Assembly (NCBI RefSeq): GCF_029577735.1
Contig: NZ_JARQTO010000002.1
Location: 124,001 to 188,000, forward strand
DNA length: 64,000 bases
Origin: Exercitatus varius
GTDB lineage: Bacteria > Pseudomonadota > Gammaproteobacteria > Enterobacterales > Pasteurellaceae
Reading direction: 5' to 3'
In this document: one piece after another, positions 1-8,714 of the stretch
How the letters are laid out: each line of letters opens with the position of its first letter
Position numbering within the stretch: position 1 is the first letter of the stretch
Translations under genes and position numbers: made by a program
Notes under the pieces: model-generated
What the model was told of the DNA's origin: nothing
The model's input: the letters and a program-made list of their open reading frames with translations, nothing else
Databases searched by the model: none

Positions 1-242
1 CGTTGGCGTTAAGTATCGGTGTGGAACCGGCCGTTATTCTGGCATTCGCTTCCGCTTGCTACGGTTACTACATTTTGCCGACTTACCCGAGCGACTTGGC
101 GGCAATCCAATTTGACCGCTCCGGCACGACCCATATTGGTAAATTTGTGATTAACCACAGTTTCATCATGGTCGGTTTAATCGGTGTGGTGACGGCATGT
201 ATTTTCGGTTATCTCTTCACAATGATGTACGGTTACCTTTAA
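1..242 (+). CDS. dcuB: Anaerobic C4-dicarboxylate transporter (DcuA/DcuB family), C-terminal part
   Basis: Only the last 79 or so residues are present; the reading frame is open to the window edge, so this is a 5'-truncated view of a gene and not a broken one. The segment has the Dcu C-terminal signature (YYILPTYPSDLAAIQFDRSG, then THIGKFVINHSF) and a final transmembrane helix. Family members exchange fumarate, malate or aspartate for succinate across the inner membrane during fumarate respiration. DcuB is preferred over DcuA from the tail sequence, but this is not certain from a fragment. A stem-loop containing an uptake signal follows 20 bases after the stop. Confidence 0.8.
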   Translation, partial: LALSIGVEPAVILAFASACYGYYILPTYPSDLAAIQFDRSGTTHIGKFVINHSFIMVGLIGVVTACIFGYLFTMMYGYL

Positions 243-262
243 TCGATAGCCAACAATAAAAG

Positions 263-293
263 AAAAGTGCGGTCAAATTTGGCCGCATTTTTT
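263..293 (+). terminator. Terminator after the Dcu gene built on an uptake signal
   Basis: The stem AAAAGTGCGG pairs with CCGCATTTTT across a 10-base loop and runs into a T tract. One arm is a canonical uptake signal; the other is a degenerate copy. A second uptake signal lies at 335-343. Confidence 0.65.
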
Positions 294-409
294 ATGTTTG
301 ACGTTTCCCGTCTCGACGGAAAATTTTATGGGAAAAGTGCGGTCGGATTTTTGTGAGTTTTTTGAGAAAAATGTGCAAATCGAATGACGACTTGCGCGGA
401 ATGAGGTAA

Positions 410-1225
410 TTAAGCTTCAATCAAGCCGGATTTCACCAGAAAATTGTATATTCCGTCTTGTTCGATGTGATCCGTCACATAATCCGCCACGTCTTTCAGT
501 TGCGGGTGCGCATTCCCCATTGCTACGCCGACACCGACGGTGTTAAGCATTTCGAGATCGTTTAAACCGTCACCAAATGCCATCACGTTATCCATGGACA
601 AACCCAAATAATCAACCACGGCGCGAATTCCCCGCGCTTTGGAACCTTCCGCATCGAATAAGTCGACAGAATCTTTGTCCCAACGCACTACGCGCAATCC
701 GTCTAAAATTTGCGCATCCGCAATCAGCTGATCCTGCGTTTCATCATAAAACGGCAGTAACTGGAAGACTTCATTGGATTTAAAGTAATCTTTATCCACA
801 ATATAATCCCGCAGAATAGGATCCAATGCCGATTTTTGTTGCGGTGTGATGCCGGAAACCGCGATTTTTTTATCGGAAACAAAAGCATATTCAATGCCGT
901 GGGCGTCAAAAAAGTCCACCAGAACCTGAATTTTTTCGGTGGGAATGGTGTGTTTTTCAATGAAATGATCTTTATAAACCGCTAATTGCCCGTTCATAGT
1001 GACAAACAAATCGATCGGTTCCTGCGCAAGTAACGCCCGGAGTTTTAACGGCAAGCTGCAACGGGAACGTCCCGTGGCAATGGCGGGAATAATGCCGTTG
1101 GCTTTCAATTTCCGGATTGCGGGTAAAACCGAATCGGGTAAGTAATCTTTGTGTTTAACGATAAGGGTTTCGTCAATATCGAAAAAGACGATTTTAATTT
1201 TGTCGCGCAGGTTTGGTACCATCAT
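410..1225 (-). CDS. Cof-type HAD-superfamily hydrolase
   Basis: Predicted cytoplasmic sugar- or nucleotide-phosphate phosphatase of the HAD IIB (Cof) class, 271 aa, the usual length. The nucleophile motif FFDIDETL lies near residues 14-21, motif II threonine in ATGRS near 50-54, and the motif IV acidic cluster GDGLNDLEML near 219-228; the stretch between motifs II and IV is the type C2 cap. Two adjacent ATG codons (1225 and 1222) follow a GAGG ribosome site, so the start is uncertain by one codon. The substrate cannot be told from sequence. It stands alone between the Dcu gene and nhaA. Confidence 0.85.
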   Translation of the reverse strand: MMVPNLRDKIKIVFFDIDETLIVKHKDYLPDSVLPAIRKLKANGIIPAIATGRSRCSLPLKLRALLAQEPIDLFVTMNGQLAVYKDHFIEKHTIPTEKIQVLVDFFDAHGIEYAFVSDKKIAVSGITPQQKSALDPILRDYIVDKDYFKSNEVFQLLPFYDETQDQLIADAQILDGLRVVRWDKDSVDLFDAEGSKARGIRAVVDYLGLSMDNVMAFGDGLNDLEMLNTVGVGVAMGNAHPQLKDVADYVTDHIEQDGIYNFLVKSGLIEA

Positions 1226-1473
1226 AATGGCCTCGGAAAACGAATAAATGTACTCAAAAAATTTTCCGCAATTTTACACTATTTTGACAGGGTTTAGGCA
1301 AGAGAATGAGGGGCATTGTTTGCAGGAAATTTATTTAACTCAATGGAATTGCCGCTAAATCCGTATTTTTTGAAATAGGCCGAAGATCTATTTTTGTTAC
1401 GAAATTGCAACAAATTTGACCGCACTTATGCTAGGATGACGTTCCATTTGATTGTTCGTTTTGGGAGGGAATT

Positions 1474-2643
1474 TTGCAATTTTTACAGCGTTTTTTAAAA
1501 TTGGAATCGGCGCCGGGTATTCTATTATTCATTTTTGCCGTTTTGGCGATGATGTTGGCCAATTCGCCGTTAAAATCCCATTATTTTGATTTTCTGGATA
1601 TTCCTATTGCCATACGGGTGAGTAGTTTTGAAATCAATAAAACCTTAATTCACTGGGTGAACGATGGCTTCATGGCGGTGTTTTTTGTGTTGGTGGGCAT
1701 GGAAGTGAAACGGGAAATGGCGGAAGGTTCGCTGGCAAGCTATCGACAAGCGATTTTCCCGGCGTTGGCCGCCGTGGGCGGCATGATCGTGCCGGCATTA
1801 ATTTATGCTTTTATTACCCATTCTCACGCGGAACTGGCAAACGGTTGGGCGATTCCGATGGCGACCGACATTGCTTTTGCCCTGGGAATTATCGGGTTGC
1901 TCGGTTCGCGCGTTCCGTTGCCACTCAAAGTGTTTTTGCTGGCGCTTGCCATTATTGACGACTTAGGCGCCATTGTGGTGATTGCGCTGTTTTACTCGGA
2001 AGAATTAAGCATGCCGGCGCTCATGGTCGCCGTCTTCGCTATTGCCGGCTTGTTAACGTTAAACCGTTTGAGAATGGGACATCTGTGCGGTTATTTGCTG
2101 TTTGGCACCATTTTATGGGCGTCCGTGTTGAAATCCGGCGTACACGCTACATTGGCGGGAGTGATCATCGGTTTTTGCATTCCGTTGAAAGATCGCGAAG
2201 GCAATAGTCCGTTACATATTTTTGAACATGCGATGGCGCCTTGGTGTTCTTTTTTCATTTTACCGTTGTTTGCTTTCGCCAATGCGGGGGTATTTCTGGG
2301 TAGTGTAGATTGTAGTCTGGTTTTATCCGCTCTGCCGATGGGCATTGCGTTAGGTTTATTGATCGGTAAACCTTTAGGCGTATTCGGATTCAGTTTTCTG
2401 GCGGTGAAATCGGGGCTGGCAAAATTACCGGAAGGCACGAATTTCAAACAGATTTTTGCCATAGCCGTTTTATGCGGTATCGGCTTTACAATGTCCATGT
2501 TTCTGGCCAGTCTGGCCTTTGAAGGCGAGAGCGACAGCGCTGTGAATACTCTTTCTCGTTTGGGCATTTTACTGGGATCTTCTGTTTCCGCTCTTATCGG
2601 TTATCTGATACTGAAAGCCGTTACCCAACCGGTGAAAAATTAA
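1474..2643 (+). CDS. nhaA: Na+/H+ antiporter NhaA
   Basis: Inner-membrane electrogenic sodium/proton antiporter for pH and sodium homeostasis; 389 aa, as in the E. coli protein. Visible NhaA hallmarks are the hydrophobic multi-helix profile, ATDIAFALG (with the ion-site aspartate) and the paired aspartates in AIIDDLGAIVV. The start is TTG, supported by a GGGAGG ribosome site 5 bases upstream and by no in-frame ATG nearby that keeps the conserved N-terminus. An uptake signal lies just upstream at 1419-1427. A strong terminator follows. Confidence 0.95.
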   Translation: MQFLQRFLKLESAPGILLFIFAVLAMMLANSPLKSHYFDFLDIPIAIRVSSFEINKTLIHWVNDGFMAVFFVLVGMEVKREMAEGSLASYRQAIFPALAAVGGMIVPALIYAFITHSHAELANGWAIPMATDIAFALGIIGLLGSRVPLPLKVFLLALAIIDDLGAIVVIALFYSEELSMPALMVAVFAIAGLLTLNRLRMGHLCGYLLFGTILWASVLKSGVHATLAGVIIGFCIPLKDREGNSPLHIFEHAMAPWCSFFILPLFAFANAGVFLGSVDCSLVLSALPMGIALGLLIGKPLGVFGFSFLAVKSGLAKLPEGTNFKQIFAIAVLCGIGFTMSMFLASLAFEGESDSAVNTLSRLGILLGSSVSALIGYLILKAVTQPVKN

Positions 2644-2650
2644 TTTTAAT

Positions 2651-2681
2651 AAAAAACACGAGTGTGAGGCTCGTGTTTTTT
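2651..2681 (+). terminator. Rho-independent terminator after nhaA
   Basis: A 12-bp stem (AAAAAACACGAG with CTCGTGTTTTTT) with a 7-base loop, ending in T residues. It contains no uptake signal. Confidence 0.85.
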
Positions 2682-2755
2682 AATATTTATTTGATCTATT
2701 ACATCCGTTTTCAAACAGAAAAGTTTATAATAACTTTTTCATTTTTGGATTTAGC

Positions 2756-3319
2756 ATGTCTTATTATACATTGTGGGTGATAGCTTTCGGGCTGTCCATG
2801 GACGCATTTGCGGTTTCCGTCGGTAAAGGTCTCACGTTAACGGATTTCTGCCTGAAATTTGCGTTAAAAATTGCCTTCTGTTTCGGGATGTTCCAGGCGT
2901 TGATGCCGTTGCTGGGATATTACGTGGGCTCGCATTTCAGCAATTACATTACCGAATTCGATCATTGGATTGCCTTTGTGTTGCTGTGTGTAATCGGCAT
3001 CAATATGATCAAAGAATCTTTCAGTGAGGAAGACGGCGACGACGACCCGTTCGATTTCAGTTGGCGTCATTTAATCATGTTGGGCGTGGCAACCAGCATT
3101 GATGCGCTTGCCATGGGCATTTCCTTTGCTTTTTTGAACGTGAATGTATGGCAGGCGGCGGCCGTGATCGGGCTTACCACGGCGCTGCTTTCCGTATTCG
3201 GTTTAAAAGCGGGACATTGGCTCGGCGACAGAATCCGCAAACAGGCGGAATTGTTAGGCGGAGCGGTTTTGATCGCAATGGGGATAAAAGTGTTGATTGA
3301 ACACCAGGTTTGGGGTTAA
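2756..3319 (+). CDS. mntP: Manganese efflux pump MntP
   Basis: Putative inner-membrane Mn2+ exporter (MntP/YebN family), 187 aa, the usual length. Two homologous halves of three helices each carry the acidic motifs GLSMDAFAVSVGKG (residues 13-26) and ATSIDALAMG (about 112-121), whose aspartates are needed for transport in the E. coli protein. The ATG at 2756 gives the conserved N-terminus, though its ribosome site is weak (TGGAT). A TATAAT box at 2726-2731 could be its -10. The 75-base upstream space is too short for the manganese riboswitch found upstream of E. coli mntP. Confidence 0.93.
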   Translation: MSYYTLWVIAFGLSMDAFAVSVGKGLTLTDFCLKFALKIAFCFGMFQALMPLLGYYVGSHFSNYITEFDHWIAFVLLCVIGINMIKESFSEEDGDDDPFDFSWRHLIMLGVATSIDALAMGISFAFLNVNVWQAAAVIGLTTALLSVFGLKAGHWLGDRIRKQAELLGGAVLIAMGIKVLIEHQVWG

Positions 3320-3338
3320 AAAAACAGGCCGAAAATCG

Positions 3339-3382
3339 ACCGCACTTTAACGGCGTTTTAACTTGCGCGCCAAAAGTGCGGT
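3339..3382. repeat. Inverted uptake-signal pair between convergent mntP and pnuC
   Basis: ACCGCACTT (3339-3347) and AAGTGCGGT (3374-3382) face each other and can form an 11-bp stem (GACCGCACTTT with AAAGTGCGGTC). It lies in the convergent gap, where it could end transcription from either side, but there is no clean T tract directly after it. Confidence 0.6.
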
Positions 3383-3406
3383 CAAAAAAATCGAAGTTTT
3401 TTTGAA

Positions 3407-3440
3407 GTCGGCTTGCCGGATTCACTCCGCCGGGGAGCCA
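3407..3440. repeat. Degenerate copy of a triple-hairpin repeat (copy A)
   Basis: Contains GTCGGCTTGCCG followed by CTCCGCCGGGGAG and an AATT-rich tail. The order and wording resemble a better copy at 21378-21427 (GTTGGCTTTGCCGAC, TCCCTTGGGGA, GCAATC...GATTGC). The third hairpin is not intact here. Confidence 0.4.
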
Positions 3441-3467
3441 ATTATTTAAAACAAAGCGGATGAATTT

Positions 3468-4193
3468 TTAATCGTTTTGATGGCGTTTCACCAACTGGGT
3501 CCAGTTGTAATAACCGTAAATGGAATTACAGAAGTACATGATATACATCACTAACAGCGGCAGACTGGTGTCGCCCGTTTTGGAATACATGCCGATCCAT
3601 AATGCGATGGTGAGCGCGTTCACGATAATCCATAACGCCCATTGTTCGCGATAACGCAACATCATCAGCACCTGCGCCACAATGGACACCACAACGGTAA
3701 CGCCGTCCAGCTCCGGAAATGCGCTATTCAAACGGGTTAGCAGCTTAATGTAGCTATAAGTGCCGACTAACACCACGGCAATGACGATTAACCATTGTTT
3801 GAAGTTCAGCGCTTTGGCGATAACTTCCTCCACGCCGTCGCTATTCACCGTATTTTTGTTGGTCATATGTTTACGCCACAAATAAAAACCGATAAATTGA
3901 ACCGGTACATATACCAGCAAATTCAGCTGCATTTCGCCGTAAAGCCCGAAAGTGTACGAGGTGTACGCGTAAAGAGAGACGCTGATGAGCCCGAACAAAT
4001 AGTTGCTGATCTTGCCTTTTCCTACAAATACCACACATAAAATTCCCGTGATGGCGGCGATGGTGGCAATCCAGCCGTCGGGTTGAATGGCGAAAATAAC
4101 CAGTTGAATAGTCAGGAAAAAGCACAGCCATAAGGCTTCGAATTTGGTCCAGCCGCCGAAAAATTCGTCTTTCAGTTTTGCGGTCAAGCTCAT
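3468..4193 (-). CDS. pnuC: Nicotinamide riboside transporter PnuC
   Basis: Inner-membrane facilitator for nicotinamide riboside. In V-factor-dependent Pasteurellaceae this is the last step of NAD precursor uptake. 241 aa with about seven hydrophobic segments and the PnuC-typical FIGFYLWRKH and GVTVVVSIVAQVLMMLRYREQW. The ATG at 4193 is chosen because GGAG lies 6 bases upstream and MSLTAKLKDEFF is a natural N-terminus; an in-frame ATG 51 bases upstream has no ribosome site. An uptake signal lies at 4243-4251, upstream of the gene. It is monocistronic and convergent with mntP. Confidence 0.92.
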   Translation of the reverse strand: MSLTAKLKDEFFGGWTKFEALWLCFFLTIQLVIFAIQPDGWIATIAAITGILCVVFVGKGKISNYLFGLISVSLYAYTSYTFGLYGEMQLNLLVYVPVQFIGFYLWRKHMTNKNTVNSDGVEEVIAKALNFKQWLIVIAVVLVGTYSYIKLLTRLNSAFPELDGVTVVVSIVAQVLMMLRYREQWALWIIVNALTIALWIGMYSKTGDTSLPLLVMYIMYFCNSIYGYYNWTQLVKRHQND

Positions 4194-4401
4194 AACAGGC
4201 TCCTTGAAAATGAGGTAGGAATAAAAATCGATTGATTTTTGCACCGCACTTTTTTTATGTCAAGGATAAATTATATTTTTTGAAATTTAATTTGATTTTA
4301 TCGATTATTTGTAAAGCATATTATACATAAAAGGACGGTTTGATTTTTCCGGAAGACTCGCTAAAATAGCCGCCTTTTTGATATTTAACAGGTGAAATTT
4401 T

Positions 4402-7272
4402 ATGCCGTTTGCAATCGGTCAGCGTTGGATAAGCGAAAGCGAAAATAATCTGGGATTGGGAATGATTACCGAGGTGAACAGCCGCACGGTGACGATCTTC
4501 TTCCCCGCCGCCGACGAAACGCGGATTTATGCCGCGGACGGCGCGCCGCTGACACGCGTGCTGTTTAATGCGGGCGACACGGTCACTCACCGGCAAGGCT
4601 GGCAAGCGCAAGTGATAGAAATTACGGTCAATAATTTGACCGCACTTTATCTGGTTAAACGGCTGGATAACGGTGCAGAAGCGGTGCTGAAAGAAATGGA
4701 GCTCGCTCATCAAATCAGCTTCAGCAAACCGCAGGATCGCCTGTTTGGCGCGCAAATTGATCGTAGCGACCGTTTTGCCTTGCGTTATCAGGCGTTATTG
4801 CATCAACAGGCGCAGTTTCAATCGCCTTTGCGCGGGTTGCGCGGCATTCGGGCGGGATTAATTCCCCATCAGCTGCATATTGCGAAAGAAGTGGGGCAAC
4901 GCCTTCATCCGCGCGTATTGCTGGCGGACGAAGTGGGGTTGGGGAAAACCATTGAAGCGGGCATGATTTTGCAGCAACAAATTTTCGCCGGGCGGGCGGA
5001 CAGAGTGCTGATTATTGTGCCGGAAACCTTGCAACATCAATGGCTGCTGGAAATGTTGCGTCGTTTCAATTTGCATTTTTCCTTGTTTGACGAAGAACGG
5101 GCGGCGGATTTTGCCGCGACGGAGGAGCAGGACGAACGCAATCCTTTCGACAGTGAAAACCTGATTATTTGTTCGCTGGATTGGCTGATTTCCCAGCCTA
5201 AACGCGGGGAACAGGCATTGCGGACGCAATTCGATTTACTGATTGTCGACGAAGCGCATCACTTGGCATGGACGCCGGAAGCTGTCAGTCCGGAATATCG
5301 GCTGGTCGAAGGCTTGGCGAAACGGATTCCATCCGTCCTGTTGCTAACGGCGACACCGGAACAATTAGGCCTGCAAAGCCATTTCGCGCGTTTAAAATTA
5401 TTGGATGCGGATCGTTTTTATGATTACGACGCGTTTGTTGCCGAACAACGGCATTATCGGCCGGTAGCGGAGGCGGTGCAAACCCTGTTGGCGGAGAAAC
5501 CGTTAAGTGCGGTGGAAAAAAATGCGATTTCCGATTTATTGGCGGAACAGGATGCGGAGCCGCTGTTTAACGCGTTGGACAGCCGGAATGAAACGGAAAA
5601 AGCCTTGGCTCGTCAGGAACTGATCAGCAGTTTGATTGATCGCCACGGCACCAGCCGCGTGCTGTTCCGCAATACGCGCCGAGGCGTGAAAGGTTTTCCG
5701 CGCCGGGTTTATCACCAAATCAATCTGGCGCCGCCGGAACAATATATTCAAGCGAGCTGTTTGCCGGGAGAAAATCCGGAACCTTTGTTTGGCAATAAGG
5801 AACAGGGAAACAAATGGTGGAATTTCGATCCGCGCGTGGAATGGTTGATCACTTTTTTGAAAAATCAGCGTCATGAAAAAGTGCTGGTGATTTGCCGGCA
5901 AGCTCAAACGGCGGTTCAGCTGGAACAGGCGTTGCGCGAAAAAGAAGGTCTTCGCAGCGCGGTTTTCCACGAAAATTTATCCGTTATTGAGCGGGATCGG
6001 GCGGCCGCTTATTTTGCTGATCAGGAAAACGGCGCCCAGGTTTTGTTAAGTTCCGCTATCGGTTCCGAAGGGCGAAACTTTCAGTTTGCCTGCCGTTTGG
6101 TGCTGTTTAATTTGCCGGAAAATCCGGATTTATTGGAACAATGTATCGGGCGTCTGGATCGTATCGGGCAGCAGCGGGATGTTCAAATTTACGCGCTCTG
6201 TTTCGCGGATTCACCGCAAAGGGTGCTGGCGGATTGGTATCATCAAGGGTTAAATGCGTTTGAAGAAACCTGTCCGATGGGCGCGGCGTTATTTGAAAAG
6301 TGCGGGCAAAAATTGCGAAGTTTTTTGCAACATCCTACCGAATCGGCGGGCTTTGATAGGTTCCTGAAGGAAACTGAGAAGCTGCGTTTGCAGCTGAAAA
6401 GGGAATTGGAAGAGGGACGCGATCGGTTGTTGGAACTGAATTCAAACGGCGGTGAGGCGGCGCAACGGCTGGCCGAGGCGATTCGGGCGGAAGATTACGA
6501 TACCGAGTTGGTAAATTTCACCCTGAATCTGTTTGATGTTATCGGCGTGGAACAAGAGGATTCGGGCGAAAAATCCATTGTGATTACATCGACGGGCACC
6601 ATGTTGGTGCCGGATTTTCCTGGGCTGAAAGAAGACGGTGTGACGGTAACTTTTGATCGCGAGCTGGCATTAGCCCGGGAAGAACTGGAATTTTTAACCT
6701 GGGATCATCCGATGTTGCGTAACGGTATTGATTTGGTGGTTTCCGGCGATATCGGTAAAACGGCGGCGTCATTGCTGATTAACGACAAATTACCGCCCGG
6801 CACGTTGCTGCTGGAATTGATTTATGTGGTGGAGAGTCAGGCGCCGAAAGGCTTGCAGCTTAACCGTTTCTTGCCGCCTACGCCGATACGCTTGTTGTTG
6901 GACGGTAAAGGTCGGGATTTGGCGGCGCAAGTGAGTTTTAGTCGGTTGGAAAAACAGTTGAAGCCAATGGATAAACATGTGGCGAATAAAATGGTGAAAA
7001 TAATCCGCCCGAATATCGAAAAAATGCTGGTCATGGCGGATCAACAGGTTGCCGAACGGGCAAAAACGGTGATTGCAGCGGCGCAACAACAGGCGGATTC
7101 GGCGTTAAGCCATGAGCTTAATCGCCTGAACGGACTGAAAAGTGTCAATAAAAATATTCGTCAGGATGAAATTGACGGCCTGGAAACGCTGCGTATCCAA
7201 TCTTTGGCGACACTGGCGAAGGCGAATTGGCGGCTGGACAGCTTACGCGTGATCGTGAGCAACAAATCGTGA
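4402..7272 (+). CDS. rapA: RNA polymerase-associated ATPase RapA
   Basis: SWI2/SNF2-type ATPase that recycles stalled RNA polymerase. 956 aa, slightly shorter than E. coli RapA (968). In order: N-terminal Tudor-like region; helicase lobe 1 with Walker A DEVGLGKTIEAG (about 175-186) and DEAH box (VDEAHH, about 283); lobe 2 with SSAIGSEGRNFQFA and CIGRLDRIGQ near residues 550-595; C-terminal RapA domain. The start follows an AGGTGA ribosome site. Two uptake signals lie in frame (encoding LTAL and LSAV). In E. coli rluA follows directly; here a transporter cassette intervenes. Confidence 0.96.
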   Translation: MPFAIGQRWISESENNLGLGMITEVNSRTVTIFFPAADETRIYAADGAPLTRVLFNAGDTVTHRQGWQAQVIEITVNNLTALYLVKRLDNGAEAVLKEMELAHQISFSKPQDRLFGAQIDRSDRFALRYQALLHQQAQFQSPLRGLRGIRAGLIPHQLHIAKEVGQRLHPRVLLADEVGLGKTIEAGMILQQQIFAGRADRVLIIVPETLQHQWLLEMLRRFNLHFSLFDEERAADFAATEEQDERNPFDSENLIICSLDWLISQPKRGEQALRTQFDLLIVDEAHHLAWTPEAVSPEYRLVEGLAKRIPSVLLLTATPEQLGLQSHFARLKLLDADRFYDYDAFVAEQRHYRPVAEAVQTLLAEKPLSAVEKNAISDLLAEQDAEPLFNALDSRNETEKALARQELISSLIDRHGTSRVLFRNTRRGVKGFPRRVYHQINLAPPEQYIQASCLPGENPEPLFGNKEQGNKWWNFDPRVEWLITFLKNQRHEKVLVICRQAQTAVQLEQALREKEGLRSAVFHENLSVIERDRAAAYFADQENGAQVLLSSAIGSEGRNFQFACRLVLFNLPENPDLLEQCIGRLDRIGQQRDVQIYALCFADSPQRVLADWYHQGLNAFEETCPMGAALFEKCGQKLRSFLQHPTESAGFDRFLKETEKLRLQLKRELEEGRDRLLELNSNGGEAAQRLAEAIRAEDYDTELVNFTLNLFDVIGVEQEDSGEKSIVITSTGTMLVPDFPGLKEDGVTVTFDRELALAREELEFLTWDHPMLRNGIDLVVSGDIGKTAASLLINDKLPPGTLLLELIYVVESQAPKGLQLNRFLPPTPIRLLLDGKGRDLAAQVSFSRLEKQLKPMDKHVANKMVKIIRPNIEKMLVMADQQVAERAKTVIAAAQQQADSALSHELNRLNGLKSVNKNIRQDEIDGLETLRIQSLATLAKANWRLDSLRVIVSNKS

Positions 7273-7602
7273 TTTTTTGATTTTATTGTCTTGGCCGGGA
7301 TTTTCGTCATCTTGGGAAAGTTGCGTTAAACGCTTTTTAAATTCATATGGCTTATATTTTTATTCAAAAAAATTAAAAATTCTTATATTTTCATCGTTTG
7401 ATTGAGGGTTTTAATTAGAAAAAATCAAAAAAACAGGTGAAAACTGAAGAATCTTTAATGTCGCATAATTTTATTTCTCAGGGTATTGCAACCGTTTGCT
7501 TAAATCTGATATATGTAGCAACACGTCGGCGAAATATTTTGCGCTTCGCCGGCGTAAACACAACATAATCCGATTAAAAGCGCTTATCATGGAGTGCATC
7601 CT
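7273..7602 (+). other. 330-base gap upstream of the TAXI cassette: promoter candidate and leader hairpin
   Basis: AT-rich and non-coding. A possible sigma70 promoter is TTGCAA (7486-7491) with TATATG (7510-7515), spacing 18. It is followed by a 10-bp stem at 7524-7554 (CGTCGGCGAA with TTCGCCGGCG, one G-U pair) about 50 bases before the binding-protein start. No T tract follows, so it is more likely an mRNA leader structure than a terminator. Confidence 0.4.
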
Positions 7603-8565
7603 ATGAAAAAATTATTTAAACTCTCTCTTGTCGCCGGCATTGCTTTAGCATCGCTAAATGTTCATGCCGAAGAAAAATTCATCACCATCGGAACCGGCGG
7701 TCAAACCGGCGTGTATTATGTGGTGGGTCAGTCTATTTGTCAGTTAGTGAATCGTGATACGGCGAAAACCGGTGTGAAATGTAATGCGCCTTCAACCGGT
7801 GCTTCCGTGGCGAATCTGAACGCCATTGCCGATCATCAAATGGATATGGGAATTGCCCAATCCGACTGGCAATATCATGCCTATAACGGTTCAAGTTCTT
7901 TTGAAGGTAAGAAAAACGAAAAATTACGTGCCGTTTTCTCACTTCATCCTGAACCGTTTACATTAATGGTGCGTGATGATTCTGGTATCAAATCTTTTGA
8001 CGATTTGAAAGGCAAACGTGTGAATGTGGGCGATCCGGGCTCGGGCACGCGCGCCACTATGAATGTTATTCTGGCGGCTAAAGGCTGGACGGATAAGGAT
8101 TTCAAAGTGGCTTCCGAATTAAAACCGGCGGAAATGGCCTCTGTCATGTGTGATAACAATCTGGACGCGATTACCTATAATGTGGGCCATCCGAACGGGG
8201 CGCTGAAAGAAGCGGCGGCTTCCTGCGATTCTCATTTGGTGCCGGTAACGGGCGAGGCTATCGATAAACTGGTGGCGGATCATTCTTACTATGCGAAAGC
8301 CGTGATTCCGGGCGGATTATACAAAGGCACGGACAATCCGGTGGAAACTTTCGGGGTGTATGCGACATTGGTGACCTCTGAAGATGTGGATGCGGATAAA
8401 GTTTACGCGGTAGTGAAAGCGGTGTTCGATAATTTTGACCGTTTCAAACGTTTACATCCGGCTTTTGCCAACCTGAAACAGGAAGAGATGATCACCAACG
8501 CCTTATCCGCACCTTTGCATGAAGGCGCCGTCCGTTATTACAAGGAACGTGGCTGGATTAAATAA
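7603..8565 (+). CDS. TAXI-family TRAP transporter solute-binding protein, paralogue 1
   Basis: Periplasmic binding protein of a TAXI-type TRAP transporter, 320 aa. A signal peptide (MKKLFKLSLVAGIALASLNVHA) is followed by the family signature TIGTGGQTGVYYVVGQSIC and by GDPGSGTRATMNV near residue 147. The start is ATG 7603, preceded by GGAG; an in-frame GTG 9 bases upstream overlaps that ribosome site. Known TAXI proteins bind glutamate or other small acids, but the ligand here cannot be assigned. It heads a four-gene cassette with a fused permease, a UspA-like protein and a second binding protein. Confidence 0.9.
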   Translation: MKKLFKLSLVAGIALASLNVHAEEKFITIGTGGQTGVYYVVGQSICQLVNRDTAKTGVKCNAPSTGASVANLNAIADHQMDMGIAQSDWQYHAYNGSSSFEGKKNEKLRAVFSLHPEPFTLMVRDDSGIKSFDDLKGKRVNVGDPGSGTRATMNVILAAKGWTDKDFKVASELKPAEMASVMCDNNLDAITYNVGHPNGALKEAAASCDSHLVPVTGEAIDKLVADHSYYAKAVIPGGLYKGTDNPVETFGVYATLVTSEDVDADKVYAVVKAVFDNFDRFKRLHPAFANLKQEEMITNALSAPLHEGAVRYYKERGWIK

Positions 8566-8583
8566 AAAACTTTCGTTTTTTTT

Positions 8584-8650
8584 ACCGCACTTTTTCTTGA
8601 TTTCGGCGCGCTGTGCGTAGCTATCAACGTAAAAGTGCGGTCGTTTTTTT
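8584..8650 (+). terminator. Uptake-signal hairpin with T run between binding protein and permease
   Basis: ACCGCACTTTT (8584-8594) pairs with AAAAGTGCGGT (8631-8641) across a 36-base loop and is followed by GTTTTTTT. Placed inside the operon, it would let the binding protein be made in excess over the permease, as is common for TRAP systems. The excess is an inference. Confidence 0.6.
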
Positions 8651-8714
8651 GTTATTTTTTTCTCCTTGTCGCTCGAATCGGTTGCGGGGAGTGTTACTTG
8701 GAAGGAACCTGTCT

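Noticed and set aside
466..479. TGTGA...TCACA pair as a CRP site
   Set aside because: The spacer is 4 bases instead of 6, and it lies inside the Cof hydrolase coding region.
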